A stretch of DNA of 64,000 nucleotides from assembly GCF_018446385.1 (NCBI RefSeq), contig NC_055990.1:135048996-135112995 (forward strand), given 5' to 3'. The position numbers and the translations under genes were made by a program. Every line of letters begins with the position of its first letter. Within the stretch, counting starts at the first letter, position 1. The stretch comes from Zingiber officinale. Its lineage: Eukaryota > Streptophyta > Magnoliopsida > Zingiberales > Zingiberaceae. This document shows, piece by piece, positions 43,932 to 53,987 of the stretch. The notes beneath the pieces were generated by a model that was not told where the DNA came from, made no database searches, and saw only the letters and a list, made by a program, of their open reading frames with translations.

Positions 43932-46900
43932 ATGGACATGACTGAGGAGCAAGAGCAGCAGCTCCAACAGAATGTTATACTAAATGAGTCGACAATGATG
44001 GATCAATTATTCGATAGCATTCTGGATGGTACCGATCGCTTCCCTAACACCCTAAGAACTGATGTGATCATGATCACATCCGACATTGCGGAAGATTCTC
44101 AGAATCTTGGGAAGAGAAAGATCAATCATAGACATACGACGGAACAAATCCAACGGCTCGAGGAGTAAGATTGTTTTTTAATTTATCTAATATAGATCGA
44201 TAAAAAAATTAACATTATATTTTAATGATAATTTATTTTAGGTTTTTTCAAGAATTTCCTCATCCGGATGATAAACAAAGGAAGGAGTTGGGGCAAGAAC
44301 TCTGTCTAGACCCAATGCAAGTGAAATTTTGGTTCCAAAACAAGAGAACACAAATAAGGGTGAGAGGATCATGTTTCACACTCGAACTAGATTAGTTGAT
44401 CGAATCATAAACTCAATAGCTTTATCTTTTACCTGTCCACTTTGCTTGATTCGATCTATGTCTACTTCTATTCTAAGACCAATGATATTATTGCATATGA
44501 AACACACTTTCAATTGTATTTAACTTATTTAAATTGATTTACATCAAAATTCTAATGTAGAATCAACTTGAGCGAGAGGAAAATCAAAGGCTGAAAGAAG
44601 AGAATGAGCTTCTTCTATCCGACAACTTGAAGTTGAAGGAAGCACTCAACAGTGCTTGTTGTCCCAACTGTGGTGGCCTGCCCTCACTCGGTGAGATCTC
44701 TATCGACGAGCAACAACTACTAGCCGAAAACAGTCGTTTACGAGATCAGGTATTATTATTACTATAAGCATTGATCGCCTAATAACAAGGGAGCTAGTGT
44801 GCATCGATCAAAATCTTAACATATTCATTTACGTTTACGATAGATCGAAAGAGTCACCGCAATGGTAGCAAAGCGCACAGGCGCACAGCTGATACCGTTC
44901 CAATCAGCTGGAGTTGGAGCTCAACCAAGATCGGATTCGGGTTCGGGTTCGGGTTCGAGCAAAAAGAATAGACCTGAGTTTGGGAAGTCGGCAGCTATTG
45001 CTTTGGCTGAGCTTGCCATGGAGGAGCTTCTGACACTGGCTAAGCTGGGCGAGCCGATGTGGGTCGTCGGCCGCGACGGGCTCACTGAAGCCTTAAACCA
45101 GGCCGAGTATGCCCGAGCTTTCAAAAATGGGCTCGGACCTAAGAATGTGAACTTGAGTACCGAGGCCACCCGGGCCACTGCCATTGTGGCCGTGCCTGCA
45201 GAGACGCTGGTGGACATGTTCATGGACGTGGTAGGCAGATTTGGTTATGGAAATGTTTTAACACGGAGCAGTGCGAGGTCTTCTTATCTTTGTGGATTTT
45301 GATGCTGTGCAGGATAAGTGGATTGCGTTGTTCTCCAGCATTGTCACAGGAGCAGCCATTGTGGAGGTGTTTTCCGATGGAGCAGCGGGAAGCTACGACG
45401 GCACTCTGCAATTGGTAAAGTTTTCAACTTTGGAGGTTCTTCTTCACTAATCCGATTATCTTGCCCAATCTTGAAGCTGAATTTTTTTGTCTTTCTCAGA
45501 TAACGGCTGAGTTACAGGTCCCAACGCCTCTCGTTCCTGTTAGGGAGGGCTTGTTCTTGAGGCACTGCAAGCAGCATGAGGGAGGAGTGTGGGCTGTGGT
45601 TGATGTTTCCTTCGAAGTGCGCCAAAATCCCATGGCTAAGTTCCGGAGGAGGCCCTCCGGATTCATCATTCATCAAATGCCTAATGATTGCTCAAAGGTG
45701 GACCTTGGATCAATGAATTAGAAGATTGATTCTTTCACTTCTGATTCTCATTTTACGTGGCTTGTAGGTCATATGGGTGGAGCATGTTGAAGTGGATGGC
45801 GGAGAGGTTCATGACATGTACAAGGGAGTCGTCAAATCTGGTCTTGCATTTGGAGCAAAAAGATGGTTAGCGAGAATGGAAAGGCAATGCGAGAAATTAG
45901 CCAGTCTCAGCAATTCCACTGCTTACATAGGTACTGCTGTTTCATTCTTCTTTTCATAAACTAAAACTCCAAAAATGCTTGGTTTCACGCATGGTGATTA
46001 ACTATATATTCTTTATAAAATTTTCTTCTATGTCTATGTCTTTGGTAGGGAACGCTGAGGGAACCAAGAACATACTAAAGCTATCGGAAAGGATGGTGAT
46101 GAGCTTTTGCAGTGGTGTAAGTGGCTCTCTGATTCACCAGTGGACTGAAGTAACTGGTGCTGCTACAAATGAGGTGATGATCAGGAGCAGGAAGAACAAT
46201 GGAGACCCAGGGAGACCTGCCGGCACTGTACTTGGTGCTAGCACTTCAATCTGGTTGCCAATCACTCCCAAGAGAGTCTTCGATTTCCTGAGCAATTTGG
46301 CGACGCGCAACCAGGTACATAAGGCTAAATACTTCGGTGCCTTTTCTGAGCTGATCGAGTGGATTTATCTTTAGCTACTTAATTGTCTTTGCTCAAATTT
46401 GATTGTTCATGTGAAACAGTGGGACATTTTGCTGCATGGAGCCATGGTTTATGAAGCAGCTACCGTTTTAAACAGCCAAGAAGAAGGCAACTGTGTCTCC
46501 CTACTTGCAGTTGGAGTAAGCAAAACTTGTTTTTCTTACTTTTGAATTACTTCTGAATTGCCAGTATGATCACTAATTTATCGGTGTTAAATCTAGCTTC
46601 CTGGCCAGGGAAACACGACGATGATACTACAAGAGATCTGCAGTGACTCGACTTGCACATACATGATTTATGCTCCTGTCGATACTGCCATAATCAATGC
46701 AGTGCTTAGTGGTGGAGACCCCAACTTTGTCGCACTGCTGCCTTCAGGCTTCGTCATATTCCCTGATGAAAATTCTTCCATGCAAAATGATGAGGCTAAA
46801 CGCGAGGGGTGTCTTCTTACTGTGGCATTTCAGATCTTTATCGACTCAGCTCCTGATTCTAGAATTCCTGCTGGAACTATAGACATAGTGAACAGCCTTT

Positions 46901-46956
46901 TGTCTTGCACCTGTAGCAGAATAAGAGCCATTATCTCATCCAATAATCTTCAGTAA
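43932..46956 (+). CDS. Homeodomain-leucine zipper class IV transcription factor (GL2/PDF2/ROC-like)
   Basis: Ten coding exons by GT-AG sites and frame: 43932-44164, 44242-44359, 44561-44749, 44844-45230, 45313-45414, 45500-45697, 45768-45930, 46049-46314, 46420-46515 and 46597-46956. They total 2,112 nt, or 703 residues, a usual length. The homeodomain is residues about 61-117 ([33 protein letters not shown]). The leucine zipper-loop-zipper spans about 118-180, with the class IV CCPNCGG loop at about 150-156. The START domain runs about 226-455 ([20 protein letters not shown], then [14 protein letters not shown], 'WVEHVEVD' and '[10 protein letters not shown]'). The rest is the class IV START-adjacent domain ([20 protein letters not shown], then [20 protein letters not shown]). 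Such nuclear proteins bind L1 boxes and specify epidermal fate. It looks closest to the PDF2/ATML1 side, but is diverged, so no ortholog name is given. Confidence 0.93.
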
Positions 46957-48240
46957 TACGGGTAAAAAGAATTGTAGCTTTTGGATATGTCATTGATTGG
47001 TGGTTAGGTTCACAAGCAATGTACTTGTTTTTCATTCAACAACTCATCCCTTTACATAATTTTGTGGCCAAATTTTACAGGAGCGACTGGAGCTTCTGCA
47101 AATGGGCCGGAATTCAAGACTGCCTGTACTTTCCTACTCATCTGTTCAAACCTTCAGAGTCTTCAATAATAATAATAAAAAGAACAAAACTGCACGACTC
47201 ACCAATTTTTCTGTCCCAACTTTGTGACTGTAATCCATGAACAAAAAAGTTACATGCCCATCGTGGTTATGCAACTTGGTCTTGTTTGCCCATTCTTGAA
47301 CTTGAAAGTTTGTCTGTCTCTCTTAAGAAGGATATTTTGGGTGAATAATGCTTGCGTATCACCATCAGATTTGCTTGTCTGTGCTATGGATTCAAGTGTC
47401 GATTCTTTCATTTCTACGAGGAATGGCGCTCGCACTCAAGTTTCACATCTAATATGGTACGAAAACATCTAGTGAAATAAAATTCCTAAGGTCCGATAGA
47501 ATTGGTCATTTAAAGAAACTATTACATGCGTGTAAAAGTCGTAGGAAACTAACTTGCTAGATGATTTTTTTTTTTGTTCTTGAAAAGAGCTTTGTGTAGT
47601 CTGTGAGCGTTAGAGGTAAAGTTTTTTTTCCCCATTTTTTACCGTTATTTAAAGATCTCGAATCTAGATATTTAATTTTTATAATCCAGGTTAATCCTAA
47701 AAATGACTGATCTAAATCTATAAAAGTTTCTCACATGATGGAATCGAGACGTTCAATCTCCTTAAATATAATATGTGAGTGAGATTTGAACCCTCGTTGT
47801 CTATAAAATTATCATATTTATTATCATTGTATTGTAATCCCGGAGACACAATAAATGACTATCACGACCACAACATAAGTTGTGGATTATACAAGTTTTA
47901 TGGTACTTTTCTCCTGGTGAAATAGACTTGGTAAGTCCATATTATATAGAGATCAAGAATAATCAGTGAGATGAAAGTGGAGATGTTCACATTCCGTTTT
48001 CCCATCCCTCTATATTTGCTCCAACTAAATTGACTATAATAAATTTATTGGAGTATCCCGAATGCTTATAAGAATCAATTTTCTCTTTCAATATATTTCA
48101 GTATATAATAGATTCCCAAAATATGGTATCCATTAACAAAAAAAAAATGGTTAAAATATATTTATTCCCCGAATCCGCTGAACCGGACAAAAGGTTCGGT
48201 TTCGAAACACTATAAGAAAGGGGCTAATTCTGTCCGACCA
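46957..48240. other. 3' UTR of the HD-Zip IV gene and intergenic region
   Basis: The transcript end is probably within 46957-47250 (AATAATAATAATAAAAAG near 47168). 47680-47815 has a tRNA-like B-box complement (GAGATTTGAACCC) and may be a decayed SINE. 47250-47480 carries short frames with no recognisable protein. Confidence 0.45.
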
Positions 48241-48244
48241 TATC

Positions 48245-48250
48245 CACGTG
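48245..48250. promoter_or_regulatory. G-box (CACGTG) upstream of the S40 gene
   Basis: CCACGTGG at 48244-48251 lies about 130 bp before the TATA box. G-boxes bind bZIP and bHLH factors, including ABA and light or dark regulators, which suits an S40 senescence gene. The link is inferred. Confidence 0.5.
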
Positions 48251-48375
48251 GGACTGGCCCCGCGGTAGTGGATGGAATCTACGCAGGACCCACTGCCCAT
48301 GAAATTTTTTGTTTTCTCGGATGAAATGAAATGAAACGAAACAAGAGGCAAATGAGCACGAAACCTCGCCGCCGT

Positions 48376-48383
48376 TATAAATA
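48376..48383 (+). promoter_or_regulatory. TATA box of the S40 gene
   Basis: TATAAATA lies 61 bp before the ATG at 48437. Transcription would start near 48405, so the upstream in-frame ATG at 48386 would fall in the promoter and 48437 is preferred. Confidence 0.7.
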
Positions 48384-48436
48384 AAGTGCGTCATCGCCTC
48401 CCGCAACCTCATGCGTCCGGCGTTCGACCCATCGCG

Positions 48437-49012
48437 ATGAGGCGCAGTTACGGCGAGGGACGGTTCCTCGCTTCCCCCTCCGGAATCGGCTCCGGCGTCC
48501 AGACCGGAAGGGGCAGCGACCTCCACGACCTCTACGAGGAGGACGTATGGACCGCCTCTCCCGAGGTTTCCCATCACCACCTCTCCGACGAGGTCGTTGA
48601 CGACGACGACGACGACGAAAACGACCGCTGGCATGACGCGAGCGTTGTCTCCGATATCCGGTGGGTTCACAGGAAGGTCGGTGGCCTTTCTCTCGCCTTA
48701 GAGGACTCCTACCGTGGCACAGACGCTCGCCCTCTGCGGAAAAGGCGGCAGTCGACGTTGCCGGCGTCGGCGCCGGTGGACGTGCCGGCCTGGCCGAGGC
48801 ATCACTTGCCGGGATCGGGTGGGCCACCGTCGGAGACAGAGGAGGAGGAAACGGAGGAGGATTGGATGCCGCCGCATGAGTACTTGACGCGGGCCCACGG
48901 GCGGAGGACGGCGACGGCGTCGGTGTTGGAGGGCGCCGGGCGGACGCTCAAAGGCCGCGATATGAGCCGGGTCCGGGATGCCGTCTGGAGTCAGACCGGC
49001 TTCTTCGGCTGA
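48437..49012 (+). CDS. S40-type senescence regulator (DUF584) protein
   Basis: An intronless GC-rich gene for 191 residues. The N-terminus MRRSYGEGRFLASPSG is followed by DLHDLYEEDVWTASPE, the S40 'E-x-D-V-W' motif (about residues 29-44). An acidic run of six Asp lies near residues 55-60. The C-terminal S40 signature is PPHEYLTRA...SVLEGAGRTLKGRDMSRVRDAVWSQTGF (about residues 148-190). S40 proteins are small nuclear plant proteins linked to leaf senescence and responses to ABA, dark and pathogens; their biochemical activity is unknown. A start at 48386 would add 17 residues but sits within 10 bp of the TATA box. The long minus-strand frames over this gene are shadows of GC-rich coding DNA. 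Confidence 0.92.
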   Translation: MRRSYGEGRFLASPSGIGSGVQTGRGSDLHDLYEEDVWTASPEVSHHHLSDEVVDDDDDDENDRWHDASVVSDIRWVHRKVGGLSLALEDSYRGTDARPLRKRRQSTLPASAPVDVPAWPRHHLPGSGGPPSETEEEETEEDWMPPHEYLTRAHGRRTATASVLEGAGRTLKGRDMSRVRDAVWSQTGFFG

Positions 49013-50729
49013 ACCCGACCGCTTGATTATTGCTATGTTTTTGTGTAATAGCCGTGATTTGGCCATGTAAAAGTCCGATTCAATTGTTGCCAATGAGCTC
49101 AATGTTGTAAATTGTTGGTAATTGTAATTTATCTTTAGTTTTTCCCTTTTTTGTTTTTTGGAATCAATTCATTAATCTCGCAAACTCAAGCAATAATTAC
49201 CATAGTGCGGATCGAAGCTACTAAAAGAAATTTAAAATTAAGTTCAAGAACTAATAATTAATTTATAAAATTTTAAAGCATTTATAATATATTTCAAATA
49301 ATCAAATTTTTTATAATTTTTTATATTAAATAAATATTTAATCTAATTTATGAGGACAATAATTTTTTTAGTTGAGCTCTATAAAACAATTTGAGCTAAT
49401 TTCGACCTCGATAAAATCTTTAATAAATAAATTTGAATAAACTCTAGAAATAAATCAACACACTCAAATACAACATAGTTAAACCCAACTAGTTTAGGGA
49501 GGAAGAGAGCTTCACATGCAAATTGTATCAAACCCCTTGATTATTGCCGAAATAAATCTCTCTTGATTGGCTTGATTTTGAATGAAGTCTCTTTCTCGTC
49601 AGTGGCATGCGGTGCGGTCCTAGTGGAGGATGATTCATGTTGAATGCAATAATTGAGGATGGTTGGACAATAGAAGAGGGATCCATTTGCGTTGGATTTG
49701 CCTCCACGAGTCAATTGTTTGATAGAGAAATACTAGACAACACAAGTGCTGTGCGTCGCTGCCTTTTGGAAGCAAGTCACATCGATCAAAACAATTTCAC
49801 ATCTTAAATTGATGATGGAATTAACGGCGCAAATGATCCAATGATGCATTTAATATTATGACTAAAATTATGATTTGAGGACGCATACTTCTCCAATATT
49901 ATTAGCACGCCATCGTATTTAAATTAAGAGGATAGCGACATGATTTGGAAGTTAGCGTACGTTAGTTGGCTCAAACCATCATGCACTCGGTGTGTTCTTC
50001 CCCTGGTGCAATGAATATGATTTGGAGGTGGGCTCCTCTCGAAGATTTTGTTTTGTGGTATGATTTCTATGCTGTCATCTCCGACAGAATATATAATTAA
50101 AACTATATATTTTCTTATATGTTGATTGAGGGAGACATAAATTGGTCTTTTAATTGGAGGAAGCAAGGTTAATTAATTAATTATTAGTCTAATGCAATTA
50201 AAACAAAAATTCAATTATTCATTTTTCGGCACCATGGTATCCATCTGAAAATTGGTGCAAGGTAATTGTATTTAAACAAACGTACGTAAAATAGAGATGA
50301 ATTTATAAAATACATTTATTATAAACTATAATTATCCCCAAACGTAAAGGCATCGTTTTTAGCTTAATGGAATAAATTTGATTTAAAATAGAAAATAAAC
50401 TAAATAAAGAGTCTTAAAATCCTAATGATATCAAAGATAAAAACAACCCTAAAATAATGATAAAAATTATTCAAAATCTCTGAAAATATTTTAAACGATA
50501 TTTTTTATGGGCCAAAGGTTAGGTCATTACAAGTTACACCTGATCACAAATGTAGATATCTAAATGATCTTTAATTTGATTTATTAAAAATCTCATGATT
50601 CAATTCGAATTAAAAATTATAATCTTTCGATCCTCCTATATCAAATGTGCCATAAAAATTCATTTTGTGCTAGCCTAGTGAACATAAGATGAATCAACAT
50701 ATAGGCACAAGCAATGGTTATTCTTCAAC
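49013..50729. other. 3' UTR of S40 gene and AT-rich intergenic region
   Basis: The first 100-150 bp are probably 3' UTR. I found no other supported gene or repeat in this stretch. Confidence 0.5.
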
Positions 50730-51112
50730 AACATAGATTACCTCAGATGAGATACATGCAACATTGTTTAGCACCGACAGTGATTGTACGTCGGGTCCGG
50801 ATGGGCATGGTTCAAACTTCTTCAAAGCGGCATCGACAATGGTGCACCAGGATATATACAATGATATTATGGAGTTCTTAACCTTTGGCCGATTGCTCAA
50901 GTAGTGGAACCACATGTTCATTCCGTTGGTTCCGAAATCGAATCACAGACCCATGTGACGGAATACCAGCCAATCTCCCGCTATAGAGTGGTGTACAAAA
51001 TCATATCCAAGGTGCTAACAACTTGGTTAAAGGCAGTGATGGGCAGCATAGTAGACCTTGCACAAGCAACATATGCGGAGGGCCACTTTATAGTAGAGAA
51101 TATCCATCTTGC
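50730..51112 (+). pseudogene. LINE (non-LTR) reverse transcriptase fragment
   Basis: The translation reads YNDIMEFLTFGRLLK*WNH, then a frameshift, VTEYQPISRYRVVYKIISKV and LTTWLKAVMGSIVDLAQATY, then AEGHFIVENIHLA. These match the plant L1-type RT order '...F..G.LLKQWNHT.I.LVPK', 'YRPIS..NVVYKIISK' and 'Q.AF..GR.I.DNI.LA'. Stops and a frameshift are present. The similarity stops at 51112, exactly before a CACTA sequence. Confidence 0.82.
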
Positions 51113-51115
51113 ATC

Positions 51116-51460
51116 CACTAAAAAAAAAAAACATAAATTTGGGAACAAAAGTTTGGAACGAAAAAAATTCGTCTCAAAATTGGGACAACTTTACCAACAA
51201 AAATAAATTTCGACTCAAATAACCAACAAATTTTGCAACAAAAAAATTTCGTTTCAAGTTTGCAACAGGGAAAAAATTTGTTGCTAAATTCATCCCGAAA
51301 TCTTGAACGAATCCAGAATTCGTCCCAAATTTAAGGACAAATCCTGGATTTGTCCTAGATTTTGAAACGAATCGAGGATTCGTCCCAAATTCTGGGACGA
51401 ATCCAGGATTCGTCCCAAAAATGAAATTATTTTTCAAAAAAAGACAATCAAACACCGAAG
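51116..51460 (+). mobile_element. CACTA-like transposon 5' end (probable)
   Basis: CACTA at 51116-51120 interrupts the LINE reading frame. Sequence after it is packed with inverted ATTCGTCCCAAA / TTTGGGACGAAT subterminal motifs, typical of En/Spm termini. I could not find a matching TAGTG end with a mirrored terminus, so the extent is unknown. Confidence 0.5.
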
Positions 51461-51461
51461 G

Positions 51462-52690
51462 CTTATATCTTGACCTAGAGACATTGGAATTTCATGAAAC
51501 AAATTTCTATGCATTCGTATCATTGACCTGATCGTAAATATGTCATCATCCATAATTTTTAATTAATATTTTCAGTGATTCCAAAAATAAATATATTTGA
51601 TAAAAAAATATTTTTATGGATATATTTACGATCAGGAAAATGATACAAATGCATAGAAACTTGTTTCATCAAATTCTGATGTCTCTAGGTCCGTATTTAA
51701 GGCGTCCCATTTTGTTCTATTTTTTTTTAATAATTAAATTTTTGGAACGAATCTCTGGATTCGTTCCAAAACTGAAAATAATTTTTAAAAAATAAAATCA
51801 AACACCGAAGCCTTATATCTTGACCTAGAGACATCGGAATTTCATGAAACAAGTTTCTATGCGTTCGTATCGTTGACCTGATCGTAAATATGTCATCATC
51901 CATAATTTTTAATTAATATTTCCAGTGATTCAAATTTTTAACACCAAATTAGGTCAAATTGGGATTAAAAAATTCCAAAAATAAATATATTTGGTCAAAA
52001 ATATTTTTATGGATATATTTACGATCAGGACAATGATATGAATGCATAGAAACTTGTTTCATCAAATTTCGATGTCTCTAGGTCCGTATTTAAGGCGCCC
52101 CATTTTATTCTATTTTTTTTAAATAATTAAATTTTTGGGACGAATCTCTGGATTCGTCCTAAAATTTGGGACGAATCCCTAGATTCGTCCCAAACCTGAA
52201 AATAATTTTTAAAAAATAAAATCAAATATCGAAGGCTTATATCTTGACCTAGAGACATCGGAATTTCATGAAACAAGTTTCTATGTGTTCGTATCGTTGA
52301 CCTGATCGTAAATATGTCAACATCCATAATTTTTAATTAATATTTTCAGTGATTCAAATTTTTAACACCAAATTAGGTCAAATTGGGATTAAAAAATTCC
52401 AAAAATAAATATAATTGGTCAAAAATATTTATATGGATATATTTACGATTAGGACAACGATACGAACATATAGAAACTTGTTTCATCAAATTCTGATGTC
52501 TCTAGATCCGTATTTAAGGCGCCCCATTCTGTTCTATTTTTTTTAAATAATTAAATTTTTAGGACGAATATCTGGATTCATCCCAAAACTAAAAATAATT
52601 TTAAAAAAATAAAATCAAATACCGAAGGCTTATATCTTGACTTAGAGACATCGAAATTTCATGAAACAAGTTTCTATGCGTTCGTATCAT
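51462..52690. repeat. Tandem array of long hairpin units
   Basis: Three complete units and one half-unit. Each has an arm of about 70-75 bp (CTTGACCTAGAGACATCGGA, then AAGTTTCTATGCGTTCGTAT and GACCTGATCGTAAATAT), a loop of about 80-130 bp and the inverted arm. Arms: 51464-51537/51617-51690, 51815-51895/52012-52085, 52236-52310/52433-52506, and 52634-52690 alone. Units are about 350-420 bp apart and separated by shorter GGGACGAAT hairpins. Confidence 0.88.
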
Positions 52691-53530
52691 TGATATGTGC
52701 TGCCAGATAGAGCGAAAGGGCATGTGATAAGGATGGTTCGGAGGATAGCAATAGCCGTTGAAGATAGTGTCGTCCGGCTGTGCTGTGTCGACCAAATGTG
52801 AGCGGCATCGGCCGCCAAAGGCAGTTGGTCGGTCGTGGTGAGAAGGTGCACGGGCTATCGACGTGTGTGAGGGAGCGAAGTAGCGCTGGAAAAGGGGAAG
52901 AGCGGCGGGGCAGTGCTGGCTTGTGATGTGTGACGATAGAGGCAGCGCCGACCATGAAAACAACACGAAGAGCAAGGAAAGGGGCAGCCGACCTCGAAAA
53001 CGGTCGAAGCCGGAGACGATGCCCTGGCGATACGCTCCCAGCAGCAATGATGGCGTGAGGAGGTGGGCGTGGCGCGATGGAGGAAAGGGGCAGCACTCTC
53101 ATACGACAGAGACAACGGCGGTGAGGGGGAGTCGGTGGTGGCGAGAAAGGGCACGAGACAATGGCGCTTGAGATATTGCCAAGGCCCCACGGGAGGAGGT
53201 CGGTGAGAGGAGAATCGACCGGGGTCAGAGGTGAGGGAGTAAATAAGGTATCGGCTAGTAGGCGACAATAGCAGCTCCGCGACGAGGGAAGCGGCGATGT
53301 AAGCTATCGAATGGCATCTTACCGGAGAGCATTAGAGAAGAAGAGGCCCTCGAAGTCCTTGGTGGCGATGACGATGGGAGGAAGAAGGGGAGCGGCGGCC
53401 GACGTCGTCGAGGAGAGGAGCGTGAGAGGGAGGAAGTCGGCCACCTCCTTGGCGACGGAGGAAAAACCATGAGAAAAGTACCCTTCCCCCTGGCTCCCCC
53501 TCTCCTCTAAATCCCTAAATAGTGTAAAAA
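52691..53530 (-). other. GC-rich block with coding-like composition, unidentified
   Basis: This block is sharply richer in G and C than its AT-rich neighbours. On the minus strand, 53319-53480 translates to a plausible peptide (SVAKEVADFLPLTLLSSTTS, then PIVIATKDFEGLFFSNAL) ending at a good donor site (CTCTCCG|GTAAGA). I recognise no protein. It could be a gene fragment captured by the transposon, or a GC-rich element of its own. Confidence 0.35.
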
Positions 53531-53589
53531 CCAAATTGCCCCTCCCTTTCTCAAAAATTCATTCTGGGCCTTTAATCAATATCCGCATC

Positions 53590-53987
53590 ATAAGTCTCCC
53601 TTTCAAATCTAGTCGAAGGAGGCGTAAGTCCGACTGACTAGACCAAGCTTAACGTAAAACAGAGTCACTACTGAATGTGAAATCAGATCACTAGGCTCGT
53701 CTTATAACGTAGAACAAGTAGCTATGGCGATGGCCAGCAAGAGGTCGACAGATTGTCGATTGGGCAACAGAGATATATATTGATCATGTGGAAAGAGAAC
53801 GAGCGAGCGAAGCCGAGCGCACGACCAAGAAATTGTCAACCAGGTGACATAGATAATGTCGATCGGGTGGAATGAGAACGGGCGAGCAATGCCGATGGCA
53901 CGATTGAGCGACAATAAATCCTGATCGAGCGATTGAAAAGTATCGACCGAGTGATCAAGAATGCCGAGCGGGTCAAGAGACGATGGA
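53590..53987. repeat. Decayed repeat 'F', left part
   Basis: Loose repeats of GAGCGAGCGAAGCCGAGCGC, GACCGAGTGATCAAGAATGC and similar. It continues at 55718 after the solo LTR at 53988-55712. Confidence 0.6.

Noticed and set aside
48224-49102. Long minus-strand frames (148, 150 and 134 residues) at the S40 gene
   Set aside because: They are shadows of GC-rich coding DNA; the plus strand has the S40 signature, a TATA box and a good start.
53520-53524. TAGTG as the 3' end of the CACTA-like element that starts at 51116
   Set aside because: The inverted terminus does not match beyond the five bases, so the pairing could be chance.
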